This document shows, one piece after another, positions 17,047-38,888 of a DNA stretch of 64,000 nucleotides. The notes beneath the pieces were generated by a model. The model did not search any database and had not been told where the DNA came from. It saw only the letters and a program-made list of their open reading frames with translations. How positions within the stretch are numbered: position 1 is the stretch's first letter; every line of letters begins with the position of its first letter. The position numbers were made by a program, and so were the translations under genes. Source of the DNA: Pontederia crassipes (taxonomy: Eukaryota > Streptophyta > Magnoliopsida > Commelinales > Pontederiaceae); the NCBI GenBank assembly GCA_030549335.1, contig CM060189.1, positions 27,241,001 to 27,305,000 on the forward strand, given 5' to 3'.

Positions 17047-19352
17047 CTACGTGTAGAGTGGAGATGCAGACGGCCTCGGGTAGGCTGCGACCTTCCGACT
17101 GCCGTCATCTTCTTCCATGCTTTTCTTGTGAGAGCCTTGGATGCTGATGTTGCCATCACCATGTCTCCTTGGTTTGCCTTCTCCTTTGTTGCGCAGAGGT
17201 GAACGTCTTTCTGTTGTCTCTTGAATCTCTTCCAATACAGATACCACTTTGCTCATTGCCGGTCTAAAACCCGGATCCGCAGACAAGCAGCGGAGCGCAA
17301 GCATTCCGACTTTCTGCGCTCCTCCCAGTGAGTACAGGCCTTCAAGCCGGTTGTCTACAACACGAGATATCTTGCGCTTATGCGACAGATATGGCCTTGC
17401 CCACTCCACCAAATTCTGCTCCCTGTGTAAGCGGTTCTTATCGAGAGCGCGGCGGCCGGACATCAATTCAAGAAGGACGACGCCAAAGCTATAAACGTCA
17501 TTCTTCACGGTGAGATGGCCTGGAAAAGCAGTAGAACTGTCATCATTAATTTGTCAACAAAGTTGCAGTAAGAAAAACCATGAATAGCAGAAGTCCATGG
17601 CCTGAGATGGATGTCCTACATTATATACTGGAGAACTGAGTGAACTGCTATGTACCTGTAGCAAGGTATTCAGGAGCTGCGTATCCATGTGTACCCATGA
17701 CTCTGGTGGACACATGACTCTTATCACCACTTGGACCATCTTTTGCCAAACCAAAATCAGAAAGTTTCGCATTGTAGTCCTGTAAAATCAAAAGGGAGAT
17801 TTATCCAAAATGGTGATTATGTTATCTGCTCAAAGATATACTTTACAATAGTAAGGTCAGATATGGCAGAGCTTGATGTACCGTGTCAAGGAGAACATTA
17901 GAGGTCTTAAAATCTCGATATATAACTTTTGCTTCATCACCATGAAGGTATGCCAGTCCCTTTGCAGCTTCAAGTGCAACCTTCATCCTGAGGCTCCACG
18001 ATAAAGGTTGGAAGTATGAACCCCCTGGATATGTACCAAAGTGCATGAAAATAAAGGTAACGAAGTGAATGCTACCAGTACATTTGTGGCATCATTATGG
18101 CTGGTTGAGAGGTGAAGTGGAAGCTAATTTCTCAAGGAAGGTGATAAATTAAGAGAACATGTGGTCTTACTTCTAAACAGATGATTCTCTAAGCTTCCTC
18201 GAGGCATGAATTCATAGACTAATAACCGCTGTTCATCTTCAAAGCAATACCCTATTAGTTTCACCAGATTGGGATGGCACAACTGGCCCAGGTAATTGAT
18301 TTCCGCCTACAGATTTCAAATAAAAAGAGAGGGTAAAGAAAGAGAATTATGCTGTATCAATTATGCATCAGAGAGATGCATTGCACAGGGCTGCAGAGGT
18401 GCACTACGATATCAACCAAATAAAAATGACTGGTCAAAAGGTAACATGCAAGAAGAGAATGACAATACTTACCAACCACTCTCTGTGACCCTGAAAACTT
18501 TCCTGCTTAAGCTTTTTAACTGCGATAGCTATTCCGGTGCCAGGCTTTGATGCTGCATGCGAATTCTCATCGATCCACCCCTTGAATACAGAACCAAATC
18601 CACCTTCCCCTAACACACTGTCAGGGCGGAAATTCCTAGTTGCAGCTTTGAGCTCATTGAATGTGAAGCATTTCAAGTTGGGAGATTGCAAAATTTCCAC
18701 CTCACTGCGGGCGCTCGAAGGCACAGAAGATGATGAAGTTCGGCTATTAGAAATATTGGACCAATATCTTCTTGAGTTCTTTGAATTCACCCCTGCATGT
18801 GTCCAATATCTTTAAATTCTTAAGTTTTGCTCGAATATAACAAATTATCCCTTTGACATGACATCCATGTAATCCAATTATGGACTCTGGTTGTTCATCC
18901 ACTAATTGCCAGAAATGACAAGTCAACAAATCAAGGACACTAGCGAGAAAAAAGGGAATATCAAGGAAAAACCAAAAGAACAAGACATCAAACTACCACA
19001 AATGGAGAAAGAAAGTTTATTGCAGATTCCAAAAATCCAATAAATTTCACCAGACACATTCTGAAGTTTAATCGCATATGTTAGCTAAGAAAATTTGTCA
19101 GTCTGATCCTTAAATTGAGCTCAAACCAGCTCTTTCTTCAAGGATTTCAGTTCAAAGTTGAGCTCAAAACGACATGCAACTAAACTGCTTCAAATGCTCC
19201 TGATGCCTTAATTTTGAACACTTCAAACGAATCAAAAGGATTAACTGTAACAAAAAAAAAAAACAGAAACTCATGAATCAAAGTTTCTTACCAGACGCAG
19301 AGTTGCTAGACGGGCTCTCCGCCTTTATCTGCGCACTCCAACAGCTCCCCAT
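17047..19352 (-). CDS. Receptor-like cytoplasmic kinase VII, APK1/PBL type
   Basis: Membrane-anchored Ser/Thr kinase of the BIK1/PBL family, which relays signals from surface immune receptors. Minus-strand exons: 19352-19292, 18792-18473, 18306-18171, 18024-17882, 17779-17656, 17519-17047 (1257 nt, 418 aa, all in frame). The first exon is short, begins [13 protein letters not shown], and was found by following the splice signals. Gly2 and Cys4 predict myristoylation and palmitoylation. Landmarks: [96 protein letters not shown]. The C-terminus [12 protein letters not shown] is the conserved tail of APK1A/B and PBL proteins. All catalytic residues are present. Which PBL it is orthologous to cannot be decided by eye. 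The gene is tail-to-tail with the SCL30-type gene. Confidence 0.93.
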
Positions 19353-20225
19353 GTACCCAAAGAACGCCTCAGCACCCCAAGAGCTCCAAGGACCAACTCC
19401 AAGAACTAGAGCTCGAACCCCGTGCCATATGGGGGAAGCATCACCAGATCCACATCCAAGATTCTACCTTTCTGCTATAATTTGGGCCCATGCCCGTCAA
19501 AACTACCACTTCTAGGTTCAAAATTCAAATTTTGCCACCAAATCCAGAGAGAGAGAGAGAGAGAGAGAGCACCGAGCCGACGACCAAAACAAACGACGGA
19601 GACCGACGTCGGAGCCGACGAACTCCAGCTGCCGGCCGCCAGATCCTGCCGCGGTTTCAAAAATGAAAGGAATGATCTTGGTTCCGCTTTTGGGTAAAAA
19701 ATCCAGCATCCACTTCGTTAACCATGAAAGAAAAAGAGATGCTTTTGATATCAGTTCTTTTCCTAGTCACTTCAACTTTTGGCTGTGTGCGTGTGTGTGT
19801 GGGGAGAGAAGGGGAGAGGGAGGGAAGGAGAGAGAGAGACATGAAGGGTGGGCGATGGCACGGAAGGTGACCAAGCGAGAGGGGCTTATCGTCGCACTGC
19901 TAGCGGGTCAAAATGGTCAACATGGGCGTGCTGCTGCTGCTAAGTCGGAGTGTGGCTGTCAGAAATGGGCAGGTAATACTAATAATAATAAACTGATAAT
20001 AAGAATAAGGGGAAGGATTAAGTTGTTATGCATTCTCACTTCTTTGTCTGCATTCTAATATTCTATGCAACCAGCAGAGCTCCACATGATTGGTTGAGAG
20101 AACTGGATCAACATTCGATGAACACGTCAATTTCCGGAAAAAAGAAATCAAATATTAAACTCTTAATCATCGTCTAAAAAGAATCATAATTTAATATGTT
20201 TCTTTTATTTTTTTAATTTTTATTC
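19353..20225 (-). promoter_or_regulatory. 5' UTR and upstream region of the APK1/PBL-type kinase
   Basis: This lies upstream of the ATG at 19352 on the minus strand. It holds a (GA)n tract near 19547-19570, which reads CT-rich in the gene's direction as many plant leaders do, and a second GA-rich patch at 19799-19845. Several overlapping ORFs on both strands arise from this low-complexity composition and have no domain. An RTE LINE was inserted at its distal edge. Confidence 0.4.
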
Positions 20226-20247
20226 ATTGTTCCACTTTCCTTTTTTT
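20226..20247 (+). repeat. Left target-site duplication of the RTE LINE
   Basis: ATTGTTCCACTTTCC followed by seven T residues. The same sequence recurs at 23402-23425 with a slightly longer T run, right after the LINE's 3' end. A target duplication of about 22 bp is in the range expected for non-LTR insertion. Confidence 0.9.
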
Positions 20248-23200
20248 AACTCCGCCTATATTTTATAGCCGGTCCCAAGCTCGGATAAAGAAGGAGAGTT
20301 GTGTTAGGCACCGACAGCCAGCATAAAATCATGTCGAATCTTATGAACATGGATCAATGAATATATTGTGTTAATGCTATGTCGTTACCCGTAAGTAACG
20401 CACTGTACAGCTCGGGTACAGTGATAAGAGAGCAAGAGCCGCTGCATCCTCGCCTGAATGCAGTGTTAAATGAGCAAGGGCTACCGCACTCTAATGGACG
20501 GATGCGATTAAAGAAGCTAGTTCATGAGATTAAGGTCAGATTAGGTTCTTGGAACATTGGGACGTTGAATGGGAAGTGCCTCGAGGTGACACAAGTAATG
20601 GATCAGCGTAAGATTAGTATCTTATGCTTGCAAGAAACTAGATGGGTAGGAGAGGGAAGTAAAGAGATTAGGTTAAATGGTTCTAAACTTTGGTACACAG
20701 GTAAGGTAAATGGAAGGAATGGTGTTGGTATTATTGCGGATGCAGAATGGATGAAGAATGTTGTGGAAGTTAAAAGGATTGAGGATCGAATCATATCCGT
20801 GAAAGTAATTGTTGGAAAGGAGACTATGAACATTATTAGTGCATATGCACCCCAAGTAGGAGCAGAATCACATCTCAAGGAGAAGTTTTGGGCAGATATG
20901 GAGGGTTTGATTGAAAATATACCAACAACCGAGAAAGTTTATATTGGGGGAGACCTTAATGGACATGTTGGTAAAGAGGCAGGACCACATACAAGGGTTC
21001 ATGGTGGTTTTGGTTTTGGGGAGTTGAATGAGGAATGACAAACTATTATTGATTTTTCTTTAGCATACGACCTTAAGATTATCAACACTTGTTTTAAGAA
21101 GAGAGAGGAACATTTAATCACATACAAAAGTGGAACTCATAGGTCTCAAATCGATTTTTTCTTGACAAGAAATACTGATAAAAGACGCTGTACTAATTGC
21201 AAAGTAATTCCTGGGCATGGGGTGACTACACAACATAGATTGTTAGTTCTTGATATGCAAATAAAATGTATAAAATCAAAATCCCGAACAGTTTTTGATC
21301 GAAAGATCAAGTGGTGGCAGTTAAAGGGGGAGAAGCGAGAGACTTTTAGAAGTAAGTTATTAGAGGAAAGTGTGTGGGAGTTAGAAGGAGATGCTAGTAT
21401 CACGTGGAAGAATGTGGCAAAAAAGGTTGAAATAGTTTCTAAAGCCATTTTAGGAGAATCAAAAGGTTTTGGACCACGAGATAAGGAGACTTGGTGGTGG
21501 AATGAGGAGATCCAAGAAAAGGTGCGTAATAAGAAGAATTGTTTCAAGGCGATACACTTGGACAATAGTTCTAACAATTGGAAAAAGTATCGTTTGGCGA
21601 AAAGGAAGGCTAAGAAGGCAGTTAGTGATGCTCGTGCTAAAGCATATGAGGGATTTTATAAAGAGTTAGGGACAAAGGCTGGTGAACAAAGGATTTACAA
21701 GATTGCAAAGAATAAAGAGAAGGAGTCGAGAGATTTGGATCAAGTAAGATGCATAAAAAATGAAGTTGGTAAGGTTTTAGTTACTGAAGGAGATATTAAG
21801 AACAGATGGGAAGAGTATTTCTATAAGCTATTTAATGATGGATGTGAAGGTTCCCGTTGTGATTTGGAGGACTTAACAGTTAGCGAATGTGAGCTTAATA
21901 TGTCATTTTATCGTAGAATTAGAGTCTCGGAGGTTAGCGAAGCTCTTAAGAAAATGGAGAATGATAAAGCCGTTGGACCGGATGGTATACCGATTGAAGT
22001 TTGGAAATGTTTAGGAGAAAAATGTGTGTTGTGGTTATGTAAACTATTTAATGAGATTTTACGGTCGAAAAATATGCCTGATGATTGGAGATTAAGTACA
22101 TTAGTTCCTATTTACAAAAATAAAGGGGATATTCAGAATTGTGCAAATTATAGAGGGATTAAACTTATGAGTCACACAATGAAATTATGGGAAAAAGTGA
22201 TTGAGCATAGATTAAGAATGAAGACTAGTATTTCTGAGAGACAATTTGGGTTCATGCCAGGAAGATCCACTACAGAGGCGATTTATTTACTAAGGGGGAT
22301 GATGGAGAAGTATCGAAATAGGAGAAGAGACTTACATATGGCTTTCATTGACTTAGAGAAGGCGTATGATCGGGTACCAAGGGATGTACTTTAGAAAGCC
22401 TTGCAAAAGAAGAGGGTGAATGTTGCCTACATTAAGGTAATACAAGATATGTACGATGGGGCATTGACTAAGGTTAGGACACCCGGAGATGAGACAAATG
22501 AATTTCCTATAGGAATTGGCCTACATCAAGGATCAGCTTTAAGTCCGTATCTATTTAACTTAGTTATCGATGCTATAACCGAGAGTATCACAGAGGAGGT
22601 ACCTAAGTGCATGCTATTTGCGGATGATATAATACTTTTAGCGGATTCAAGAGAAGAGATTAATACAAAATTGAAAATATGGAGAAATACGTTGGAGTCA
22701 AAAGGTTTTCGTTTAAGTAGGAATAAAACAGAATATATGCATAGCAATTTCACAAATAAACAACTTAGAGACGATTTGAAAGTTAGGCTAGGGGAGGATA
22801 TAATTCCTCAAGTGACAAAGTTTAAATATTTAGAATCAATTGTAAGACAAGATGGTGAGATTGATGACGATGTTAATCATAGAATTCAAGCTGGTTGGTG
22901 TAAGTGGAGGAAAGCCACTGGAATTCTTTGTGATAGAAAAGTACCTAATAAAGTTAAAGGAAAATTCTATCGTACTGCTATAAGGCCAGCAGTGTTATAT
23001 GGTAGTGAATGTTGGGCTATGAAAGGACAACATGAACGTAAAGTGGGGGTAGCCGAAATGAGGATGTTGAGATGGATGTGTGGTTATACAAGATTAGATA
23101 AGATTAGGAATGACCATATACGTGAACGAGACGGAGTGGCTCCTATTAGTGAGAAAATGGTAGAGAATCGTTTGAGATGGTTTGGTTATATTCAGAGAAG

Positions 23201-23401
23201 ACTATTAGATGCGCCAGTAAGAAGAGTAGATTAAATAATCTGGAGTCCGATTAAAAGAGGGAGAGGGAGGCCAAGGCGGACACTTGGCGAACTAATAGAG
23301 CAAGATCTATTGGTGAATAATATATCGAAAGATTTGATTACTAATAGAACGGAATGGCGTCGTATGATCCATGTAGCCGACCTCACCTAGTGGGATATGT
23401 T
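20248..23401 (+). mobile_element. Full-length RTE-clade LINE
   Basis: 3.15-kb non-LTR retrotransposon with both ends defined by a 22-bp target duplication. It has a short 5' leader of about 130 bp, one long frame encoding an apurinic-type endonuclease followed by reverse transcriptase, and a very short 3' UTR ending CACCTAGTGGGATATGTT. In place of a poly-A tail, the family carries TTG repeats, seen here only in the short relative at 3994. The architecture (EN then RT, no gag-like ORF1, no RNase H) is that of plant RTE elements. The copy is near full length and recent enough to keep its duplications, but its frame carries three stop codons. Confidence 0.92.
20379..23390 (+). pseudogene. RTE endonuclease-reverse transcriptase ORF with three nonsense codons
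   Basis: A single reading frame of about 1000 codons runs from the ATG at 20379 to the TAG near 23388. It is interrupted by in-frame stops at 21036-21038 (TGA after ELNEE), 22392-22394 (TAG after VPRDVL) and 23232-23234 (TAA after PVRRVD). All three flanking open segments share the same frame, so no frameshift is needed. Endonuclease landmarks: GSWNIGTLNGK, LQETRW, ISAYAPQVG, GGDLNGHVG, and after the first stop RSQIDFFL. Reverse-transcriptase landmarks: the DKAVGPDGIP segment, GFMPGRST, DLEKAYDRVPR, GLHQGSALSPYLF and the catalytic FADD box at 22617-22628. The protein would have copied element RNA at a nicked target. This copy is probably inactive. Confidence 0.9.
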
Positions 23402-23425
23402 ATTGTTCCACTTTCCTTTTTTTTT

Positions 23426-25320
23426 CGGTTTACCCTCCATATTTTTTTTCTGTTTTCACCACTTTCTATTTATTTCATGTCCTTCCTTTACTAGAATTTT
23501 CTTATTCTCCATCATATTTCATATGTTCACCATTTGTTAAGTCGGTATTTCCATTCATACCAGTTTTTAATGGTTTGATTCCCATTCTACCTGCTTTTCT
23601 TAACAGAACCGGTTTGTATATTGACTTGGTCGATCCGCTTTGACCCATTAAGTTGTGAAAAATAAAAATAAAAATAAAAAGAGATAATTTTGCATGGGAT
23701 ACAAAAATATTCCGTATGTCGTAGAGTTTAACTCCACAAGAATTTTAATACAAAATAGAATGTATAGGCGTGACGTAGAATTACAATTGAGTTAGGATTC
23801 AAGAGCATGCTATATTTTTAAACGATATAATCAATATGTGTATTTTGGACGAAGTAGTTAGTCAACATTTTCTTTAAATTTAATTTATCCTATATATATA
23901 TATATATATATGAGTTAATATTTCTGCTATTCTAAGTAATACTTAGTCAGATTTATGATGATGTAATTCATCATGAATCAAATAATAATTAATAGAAGTT
24001 TGATGATGCTATCCCTAGCACAAATATTTTTTCTTTGACTTATATTATAAGAATTATTATTAGTTATTTTTAGAATGGTTAATTAATTGAAAAATTAATA
24101 AGATATTAGATGAATTCTAGAGAGCACTTGCCCGCCTATGTACCGGGCTGTCCGGCCCACCATACATCCAATACGGACTCAGAATAATTTCCAACGAAAG
24201 CTAAAATATGTGTTTGCGGGATTGAGTGATAGTACTCGTTTAAAGATGTCTAAGTTCGAAATTTTCCTATTCAAAATATTTTTATTGAATCTCACCTATC
24301 ATAATTAGACATATAATTTGAAACGAAACAAATTAATTGGATAATAATATATTTGAATCTTTATCCGACATTTCAACAAAAAAAAAACGTGTATGCATTG
24401 TTAAAATGTAAGCTTTTCAGGTAGACCTAATATATCACTGGCAAATCGCACTGTAAATATCACGACAACCAGGGACCGACCTGGGTTAAGTTAAGGTTAT
24501 TAACATATCATTTATTTTTATTATAATTTTAATATTTACTATTTTTGTAATATATCTTGGCCCCTCCATAAAAAAAATTTGGGCCTGCCCTGACTTCAAC
24601 AGACCAACTAGATCTGATATTTCTATGCAAGTAGATAGCCTATCGTTTTCTTTTGTGACAAAAAAAGGGCAGAAAAACAGCAAGACTGCAAACAGAAGAC
24701 AAAAAGAAATTAAGTTTCAAATTATTGGCTTTAAACTGTTGGCGAATTCGTTCATTTTTAGGGCCTGGTCATCCCACCCTCATCTTATTTCTCTCGATAG
24801 CCGACACCAATTTCTCTAATAATAAGAAATTGGGGACTCGCTCGCAGAAAAGTGGAATCATCTTTATGAAACGCTTGAATCAAAGAACAAAAGAAGTTTC
24901 ACGAGCTATTTTTGTACGATTACATGTGTTATTATATAGTATATCTGATGTCCGAAACTGATACAATACACGGTTAGAACTCAAGTACTTTATCATCTAA
25001 CTGAATCATGAACACTTGAGCATTCCAACAACCAAGTCATGATTTAAAATGGAAATACAAACAACACAGGAAATACATATTATGTTAAGAACTTTCATCT
25101 AAAACGATGAAGTTTCAATGTCCAATTTCCACGAGTTTTCTTTTCATAAAAGAGTATGGACTATGTCCCGTCCTGATCTAAAGGAAACTTGCCATGCTAT
25201 CAACAAGTCTTTTCACATTGTCATGTTTCTCAAACGAAGAAAGCAAGTCTAGGTCATATGACATTTGGGACAAACATACACAGAGCAGCGCGAGTCGCAT
25301 CATTTGGAAGGACGGTCATT
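23426..25320. other. Intergenic AT-rich DNA between the LINE and TPI
   Basis: AT-rich, with a (TA)n tract near 23894-23910. The segment 24470-24600 contains CCAGGGACCGACCTGG and CTTGGCCCCTCC phrases that look like the ends of some unidentified dispersed repeat, but I cannot bound it. The last stretch is the 3' flank of the minus-strand TPI gene. No other gene is seen. Confidence 0.45.
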
Positions 25321-34578
<9,258 letters not shown>

Positions 34579-34770
34579 TCCTTCCAATATTCTCGAGAAA
34601 AATCGAAGAACAGATCGAAGAAGAATAAGAGGTAGAAGTCACAACTCAGTTGAGAAGGTGGAAAAGAGGGCGATTTTTTAATTTATTATAGTAATGATAT
34701 ATAAACCAATAATTTGAAACGTTTTTATTAAACTATTATATAATTAATGGGCCAAAAACTAGGCCCAGTT
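34579..34770 (-). promoter_or_regulatory. TPI 5' UTR and proximal promoter with site II motifs
   Basis: Upstream of the TPI ATG on the minus strand, about 170 bp away, a TGGGCC (34748-34753) and a GGCCCA (34762-34767) form a closely spaced pair of site II elements. These are bound by TCP factors and are common in promoters of plant housekeeping and growth-linked genes. Whether they are used here is an inference. Confidence 0.5.
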
Positions 34771-36302
34771 TAAGGTTCTAATTTGCTTATTTCCTTTCCT
34801 TTTTCCACGTTTCTCATAATTTATAAGTATCTGTCTACAAAAGAAATATAAGATGTATTGACTATTGATACGAAATATAGCAGTAGCAAACATGTTTTAT
34901 TGTTACTTTTTTCTGGAATCAAACTTAATTTTGTGTTCCTAACTTTTAGTAAGAAATAACAAGTAATCTCAAATTTTATTTCGCTTCAATCGAATAGTAA
35001 TATACTTCTACCGTTATTTTTACTTGATTACGATAGTGTTTCGTACCCCCTGTACAATAAAAAAATGCATTCCAATTACTTGTGCGATTTTTTTTTTCTT
35101 TTCACGTGTGCGTATCGAGGATCATTTTTCTCCCACTGATCTAGACATGTCAATTGCCGTAGACAAGTTCTTTTATTGCACTTTGAAAACGTTTATACAC
35201 AAACGAACGTCTAGAGAGAATAATAAATTGGAACGCTTTTTTGTATGAATTGTTATATTTGAGACACGATGTTAGAATTATAATTTTTTTTTAAAATATT
35301 TGTTAAATAAATAAAATAATTATAGGAAGAGAATTAACGGGCATTTCTTGATATATCACTATTTTGTTATATGTGATGCGGAGGATAAATTTTGAAGATG
35401 CATTTGTCTTGAGCGCGAACTAGCATAACTTACCATGGACTAAAATAAAAAAAGAAATTATAAATAAGATAACTCAACCGTTACATGCGCGCAAGAAATG
35501 ATCAAATACGTTCCTTTCGGTGTTCTCGTGAAAGAAAATCCAGTAACAAATGAAAATAAAAGATGTTTTTGGGTTTTTTTTTATGTGCCAGCCCAAGGAG
35601 GGAGGGTGTAAAAAGAAGATTTTAAAAAAATGTGTGTGAATTCGAAATGAGTTCACATACGTGAACTTGGATGATTTTTAACAATTATTTTTTAAATGAA
35701 TTTATAATAAATGTAAAACTATTATTGTGTGAATTCGAAATGAGTTCTTACATGTAAATTCGCTTTGACTCCACAGCAAACAAATTAAAGTAGTTAACAA
35801 ATTAATCGAAATAAAAAAAAATCAGCAAACTCAAGAAGACAAAAATTATGACTCTTTTATTCTTTCAATTATTGCATGCAAGCGGGCTTCACGCCTTGTT
35901 TCAAAATATACGAAAAGTTGAGAATGAAATATCAATTGTTATTTTATTTCTATATGGAACATCCCCTCGGAAAATCGATCCCCAAATTTGCAAGGATGGT
36001 ATGCAATGCATGGCATCAAGTTGGACCCAACTTGGCATCGTTTTTTTTTTCTTCTTCTTTCAAGTAATTAACATAATAGGAGATGATAGAAATTTAAATT
36101 ATTTTAACTAATAATTAATATCACATTCCTTGGATGAAAATTTTTCACAATTCCTAACTCGAGATACGTGAATTAATATAACTTGTTTACAACAGAGTAT
36201 GAACTTTTTTGGTAGCCAATTTGGAGATAAACCACGTAAGCATATATGCACCCTCCCCTCAATCTTACATAAAATCCGAGGATTATCATAAAATTGAAGA
36301 TG

Positions 36303-36351
<49 letters not shown>

Positions 36352-37530
36352 AATAATAGATATTCTTTAGATTAGTTTATCACATTTAAAAATTAAATTA
36401 CACCTTATTTATTCATACTTTTATTAATTCTTAACCAAACTTACATCAAAACATATTAAAAGTAAAGAAATCTATTTAACTACATCTAAGTTAATTATTA
36501 TTGTTATATATATATATATAGAATAATTATATTAGTCATACGAGATCGTATAGGATTGATTTTATACATAAAATCATAAGATAATATGATCAAAATTAAA
36601 ATTGAATTAAGATTTTATACGTAAAATTTTAAAAATAAGATGGAGATCTTATTCACCGTCATGGGAGCACAGGCGCAGGCGGGTTTGCCGAAGGTGCTCA
36701 AGTCCATCTTCCCTGCACCTACCTGCACGAGCCCCCGCCCCCAACCCAAACTGACATACAGCTTAAGGCCACTGCAAGCCATCAGTTTATTCAAAATTTT
36801 TTACCAACTCTGTTTTCTTCAAAATAAAAGAAATCACCGCCTTTGATTATCATCGACATCTGATTAATTTGATCATCGAACAAAAATGATATGAATAAAT
36901 TTTAAGAAATATCTTAGATGCTGATAAGTTAACTGCGGATCAATATTAACAATCACATTGATTTATAGAACATAAATTCATCAACTTAGTCGAACCAAGA
37001 TTTTTACTAAATAATAATATTATGTTTCTTTTAGAAATATAATATAAATGAAAGTGTAATAAGTAAAAGTAATAATTATATAATTATGTATTAATTAAAC
37101 ATTAATAAAAATAATTTTTTTCAACATATATTTGTTATAATAATTTTAAAAAGTATTTTCTTTATTTTAAGTATTTTTTTTTTGGTATGATACCTTTGTG
37201 AATTTTCCTTTAAATTATTTTATTTCTCCTTTTCTCATTATTTGTTCACAAATTTCTAATATAGTTTTCATATTATTAATTTACCTTTCTAATTCGTAAT
37301 TTGTTTATTGTTAAATTTGTCGTTATACTTTCTATTTCTCCACATTTATTTTATATTATTATGCTTTCGTTGTTTTATATTATTTCTCAGTTTTCACATA
37401 ATTTTCGTTATTTCATTTTTTCAACAGTTTAAACCGATCTTTACTTCATCCAAGAATCAGTTCATCCCAGGGTTTTTTACGTTGAACCGGACCGGAACCA
37501 ATTAGATCAGCCGATCCCGTCCCATTTGAG
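34771..37530. other. AT-rich intergenic DNA upstream of TPI
   Basis: Mostly AT-rich. A 22-bp direct repeat beginning TGTGTGAATTCGAAATGAG occurs at about 35633 and again about 92 bp later. A GC-richer patch at 36645-36780 (GCACAGGCGCAGGCGGG, then a C-rich stretch) looks like a gene or transposon fragment that I cannot identify. No supported gene. Confidence 0.4.
36305..36348. repeat. (TA)n microsatellite
   Basis: An uninterrupted run of about 21 TA dinucleotides. Confidence 0.9.
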
Positions 37531-37537
37531 GAACAGT

Positions 37538-37765
37538 GCTACGGATGCATCAGTGACATGCAACTTGCATCTGAACTCTGTATTCTGAGGGCTACGGTTC
37601 TGTTGATAAATTAACTACGGACACACCAGTGACAGAACACATGACTCTGTAACTTGCATCTGAACATTGTATTTTTACTGTTCTTCTGATAAATTTGCTA
37701 CGGATATATGCCAGTGACGGTGCTTATGGTTCTTCTGTAACTGGCATCTGAACACTGAAGCAATC
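37538..37765 (+). repeat. Three imperfect tandem repeats of about 75-80 bp
   Basis: Each unit contains (G)CTACGGA..CA..CAGTGAC, then AACTTGCATCTGAAC or its variant, then a TTCTG(A/T)TAAAT.. link. Units begin at about 37540, 37616 and 37694. The last ends in ACTGGCATCTGAACACTGAAG. Divergence between units indicates an old minisatellite. No coding potential is evident. Confidence 0.7.
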
Positions 37766-37938
37766 AAAAACTGATTTTGCAGGAGAAAAGCAATCAAGTC
37801 CCAAGCAAAAAAGTTTCATGAAAAGTTCATCTTTTTTTACACTCCAAGCGCTGCCGCTGTGTACGTGTGTTGAGAATCCAGAGTCCTCGGGTGTGGAGAA
37901 AGCAATCTAAGAGGACTTGAATTTTTTTTTCATAAAAA

Positions 37939-38888
37939 GAATTATTTTCTCTTACCACTTCTAAACTATCACAATTTTTCACGTCTAATTTTAAATTACG
38001 AATTTTATTTTTTTGAATTTCTAAACTATCACGACTTTTTCAATTTGATCTAATTCCGTCGACTTCTCCATTATTTTATTTTTGCATTTGTGAAAAGTCC
38101 ATTATACCTCTTCCTTAAATGTACTTTTACGTAAAATAATATATAATAATGAATATAAAAATAATTAAAAAAATAGTCACGTGTCACCATAAGGGGTGGG
38201 TGGGTTTCGCCGCCCCCTACTGGCAGACCACCCCCCCCCCCCCCCCCCATTCCCTCTCCCTGCGTCGGCGTGTGCAGTGAAGAGCGAAGAGGGGGGTCGC
38301 TGGCCCCCATGCTGGCGGCGAAACCCCCCGTCTCCCTGCACCAGCGTGCGCAAAGAAGAGCTACCCTCCCCCATCTTTCCATGTGTCTGCGTGCATAGGG
38401 AAGGGGGATTCATTGCCCCCTCCCCCTCTTTCCCTGCGCTGGCGTACGCAGAGAGAGGAGAAGTTTGCCGCCAGTAGGGGGCGGCGACCCCCACCCCCCC
38501 CCCCCCCCCCCCTTCGCTCTTCCTTGCGCACGCTGACGCAGGGAGAGGGAGGGGGTTCGTTACTTTTATATAAAATAATATATAATAATGAATATAAAAA
38601 TAATTAAAAAAATACAGAGGGGTCTCCAGTGACACGTGGCCATTTTTTAATTAATTTATATTGATTATTATATATTATTTTATGTAAAAGTAGACCTACA
38701 TTTAAGGAAGGGGTATAATGGACTTTTTTAAATGCGAAAAATAAAAAAATAATGGAGTCGACAAAATTGGACGGAAGGATCAAATTGTAAAAGTCGTGAT
38801 AATTTAAGGAACAAAAAAATGAAGTTCGTAGTTTGAGATCAGATATAAAAAATCGCGATAGATTAAGGATGGTTAGAGGAAATAACCC
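37939..38888. mobile_element. MULE-like element 1 with long terminal inverted repeats and GC-rich core
   Basis: Both ends share a long inverted repeat of about 230 bp. The left reads ...CTAAACTATCAC... then TTTTTCAATTTGATC, TCCGTCGAC and TAAATGTACTTTTACGTAAA; the right is its reverse complement and ends GAGGAAATAACCC. It is the same family as the elements at 45432 and 46676, which have 9-bp target duplications. The core (38200-38560) is strongly GC-rich with poly-C runs and repeated CCCTGCGTCGGCGTGTGCAG-like units. Overlapping ORFs on both strands there are compositional artefacts. The left boundary and target duplication are unclear. Confidence 0.7.
38231..38248 (+). repeat. Poly-C run in MULE-like core
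   Basis: About 18 C residues; a second run of about 18 C lies near 38495-38512. They sit symmetrically in the core of the long-TIR element and are likely sites of length error in an assembly. Confidence 0.8.

Noticed and set aside
23429-25320. Additional TPI exon or second gene downstream of TPI
   Set aside because: The nine exons already give a full-length 253-aa protein, and nothing coding was found in this interval.
38200-38560. CRISPR-like or satellite array
   Set aside because: Repeats are irregular, inverted and within a transposon core; CRISPR arrays do not occur in plant nuclear DNA.
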